From assembly GCA_027575765.1 (NCBI GenBank), contig JANBPT010000850.1, positions 1 through 20,920 of the forward strand: a stretch of DNA of 20,920 nucleotides, given 5' to 3'. The stretch is from Tieghemiomyces parasiticus. Taxonomy: Eukaryota > Kickxellomycota > Dimargaritomycetes > Dimargaritales > Dimargaritaceae. The notes beneath the pieces are model-generated. The model made no database searches. It worked only from the letters and a program-made list of their open reading frames with translations, and was not told the DNA's origin. The translations under genes were made by a program, and so were the position numbers. How positions within the stretch are numbered: position 1 is the stretch's first letter; the number at the start of each line of letters is the position of its first letter. This document shows positions 18,301 through 20,920 of this stretch, in pieces.

Positions 18301-20920
18301 TGCCTGCTTTCAGTTATAATTTTTATCCAAACAGCGTTTGTCACAAAGGGGTACCCCCTGCACTTACCGACTATGTTTGGATCAACTGTTCTGACTTTCC
18401 CAAGTTGAGCCGCAGGATGCAAGCCTTGACCACCTTCCATGTCTCGGAACCACTTGGGCGTCGGACCAACCGAGTCAGTTGGTTAAATTCAACGTAATCT
18501 ATATTCTCGGGCTGTAACTGCTTTACCTAAATAGTTGACCGGTACGATCAAGACCGAGAAGCTCGACTTGTGACAAGGGACGTCGATTATTACCATTGCA
18601 TTCGATCTAAGGAATCTCAGAGCCTCACGACGGTGGTCGTAAGGACCCGTACGGCATGCGCTGTCAGGGGCATTTGGATTTGACGGTCCCTTCTGTGGCC
18701 ACCCCTTCACCACCTCCTTGCAGGTACCGGGTCTGTACCGAATGTGGTGGTCAGGCAGGGGTCTCGTAACCGGGCCCAGCTTGCATTGAGAGTTATACTT
18801 GGCACCCTGGAAGCCACCTGTACAGTAAGATTCAGTATTCTGTCCTCCAAACTCCCATCAAACCTCAAAATTCTATATTTATTATCATTACGTCAATGTT
18901 CGCCGCCTGTTACCTTCCTAAAAAGCATTGATTGGTCCGTGTTGAGGCTGTGTGGGGGGGGGTTGCCCAGTATCTCGTTCTGACAAGTGCATGGAAGGCC
19001 TGGTGACCAAGGACCTATATCCTCCTCCGGCTCTCTCGGACGCTGTTCTCTCTCCATTTTTTCTCTTTTTCCCCTACCGACGCAGCTATTTCGGCTCGGC
19101 CAATGTCCGCGGGTTTCCATATAGCCTTAAATGCGTTGTAATTCCAACCTGGAATGGATGTGGCCGAAGAAGGTGATACACATGGTGCTGAACTAGTGGA
19201 GGGGCGGTAGGAGGGCAGGTCAGTCAGGCGAAGTCGCGTGTTATTTCGAAACCGCAGCCGGGTAGGTGGCCGATCTCTAGCTGGGTCATAAGGCTCCCTC
19301 ACCCCGGTGGCCAAACAATACTCTGAGCTGGCGTTGACAGAATATTTCCAGAGAGGTATCCGCCTTACGACGCCCTTGGTGGCCTATACGGCCCAGGATG
19401 ATAGCGCAGGTTCATTTTAATCCGTAGAACCGTCGAATATCTGGAAGTTGGAAGGTGGTCGTACAGTATAGTTTTACGGGACAGGCTCATAGCCCGTGCG
19501 AATGGAATCTCGTATCTTCGACTACATTGTAGCCTATTATCAGGTGCAACGATTTATATTGTGGCCGGCCATTCAGTTTAGCCTCATCGCGTGGGATACG
19601 GGGTATTTCCAACAAGGATGTGGCCCTTGGGTCCTGAATACCAGCAGGCATGCTCGGCAGGGTAGTGGGTGCGGTCTGCTTTGTATTGGCAGCGCTTAGC
19701 GATCGACTGCACTGATGCACGCACACTACCTTGACGTCGACTATGGTGCCAGAGGGTTGTTAACCATATTCACCTGTCCGCTTCGCTCAGCCCAACTGCC
19801 TGGTTTTTTTAGCCTATTGGGATTACCAGTCTCCAACTACCTCGGTTAGCCGCTGGGCCGCCCCTATTTCCTAATGAGCTACCAACCGGGTCCCCCACCG
19901 CCCTATCCTAGCCATCGCTGGTTCACTGCCAAGCCAGCCGTTAGACACCACGAAGAGGCACACTTAGCTGTCTCCTCGATTAAACGTTATACTAGCCAAT
20001 AGACTTCATGATGGCTACGGTCTGCCACCTGGGCCAGCCCTTTCTCGCCCTTCTCTCTCCGTATCATTGATTTCCTGTCAGTTCCATACCCTGTTTTCAC
20101 ATCTACATCTCCTTAATACAAGGCCCGCCATTAGTAGGTCACTCGACCTTTAATTTCGCAAAGGAGGGTATAATGTTTGATGCACGACTGAGTTCCTTGC
20201 TACATACGTACAGAAGGACTCTCTGGTTCACTGAACCTGACCGATCTGCGGAATTGAAATCCTGCATACACCATCTGCCGTTTGTTTCTCTCAGCGACAC
20301 GATAGGGTACATACTCCGGGTCTCCCCACCCACAACGGGGTAGTATAGGAAGCAGCGATTCGCGTGTGACGGCTGATACTTTGACCCGACCCTTGGCCCC
20401 ACAGAATATCATTTATACGCCTCGAATACTGGCACTGAGCAATTAATGTATTATCAGGGGGTGGGGAAATGAACAAGGAGAGAGGCTTGAGATCGGGGAC
20501 CCTTTCCCGGACTTTGCTCCCAGGAAGTGATGTTGTCAGTCTTGAATCTGGCTGGAACTGGGCGAAATACCTCAATCAATCGAAATCAGGAATTCGGGGT
20601 AAGTGGTGCGCTTAGCTACCGGACAGAGGTTTCTCCGCTACTAGCGCCACGCCAGGTGCACTGACTGGGACCTAACCGTGGCGAAGAAGTGACTGTGCTG
20701 TAGGGGGTCAACGTGTTTGCGTCTTGTGCCGGCTCGATAATGAGAATTGGCCGCCTGATCAACCACGGCTAGCAGGTGATAGCCCCACGTAGAACGGGCG
20801 GCAGGCGATTGTTGGGTAAGCCCGGTTTGGTTAGATACGACGACCAGAATACAGACGGTAGAAAGTTGAAGTGTCGGATGGTATCACCGGGCCTGGGTTT
20901 CAACGTTGGTACGTGACACT
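15381..20920. other. 5.5-kb gene-poor region, no recognised gene
   Basis: Open frames are short, many lack an ATG, and none shows family motifs, membrane segments or a convincing exon structure. A 10-bp perfect inverted repeat lies at 15831-15867. The longest frames (for example 17291-17692, + strand, TTG start) have no protein character I recognise. I found no tRNA, rRNA, transposon terminal repeats or arrays by eye. It could hold unrecognised multi-exon genes, decayed elements or plain intergenic DNA. Confidence 0.45.
15831..15867. repeat. 10-bp perfect inverted repeat (possible hairpin)
   Basis: CAGCCAATAC (15831-15840) and GTATTGGCTG (15858-15867) are perfect reverse complements with a 17-base loop. 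Each arm contains a CCAAT pentamer, giving CCAAT boxes on both strands. A T-run follows at about 15890. About this degree of pairing is expected by chance in 20 kb, so function is doubtful. Confidence 0.4.

Overview
The window looks like nuclear DNA of a filamentous or early-diverging fungus. The evidence is an intact KDEL/HDEL receptor (ERD2), one spliced gene with GTGAGT...TAG borders, and intronless secreted copper monooxygenases of the chitin-active AA11 type ending in a six-cysteine chitin-binding-like module. Genes are sparse and the spacers long. I cannot name a genus; Kickxellomycota/Zoopagomycota-type fungi are a guess only.

Layout. 1-1045: GC-rich, no gene seen. 1046-1450 (+): small SVIP-like protein with a predicted acylated N-terminus and an exact p97/Cdc48-binding (VIM) motif. 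2021-2659 (-): ERD2, tail to tail with it. 3900-5060 (-): LPMO-1. 5061-7317: spacer with a (GA)25 microsatellite. 7318-8691 (-): LPMO-2. 9338-10414 (-): DUF1764-type gene, copy A, broken by a nonsense codon. 10438-12475: AT-richer spacer. 12476-13645 (-): LPMO-3. 14281-15357 (-): DUF1764 copy B, intact, two exons. 15381-20920: 5.5 kb with no recognisable gene.

The centre of interest is 3.9-15.4 kb. Three AA11-like LPMO genes lie in the same orientation. The last two belong to a tandem module [DUF1764 gene, then LPMO] repeated at an offset of about 4.94-4.95 kb. The module copies are patchy: nearly identical blocks (LPMO promoter plus signal peptide; the whole DUF1764 gene with its intron) alternate with strongly diverged blocks. 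LPMO-3 is a mosaic: its promoter and signal peptide match LPMO-2, its catalytic body matches LPMO-1 without net indels, and its C-terminal module is closer to LPMO-2. One DUF1764 copy carries a TGA at codon 9, and a segment of about 38 bp in its 3' flank is inverted relative to the other copy. Together these show recurrent ectopic exchange in a secreted chitin-attack gene family.

Functional reading (inference): LPMO-1 to -3 would be secreted to oxidise chitin, consistent with cell-wall remodelling or attack on other fungi or arthropods. ERD2 and the SVIP-like protein both belong to ER quality control and trafficking, but their adjacency may be chance.
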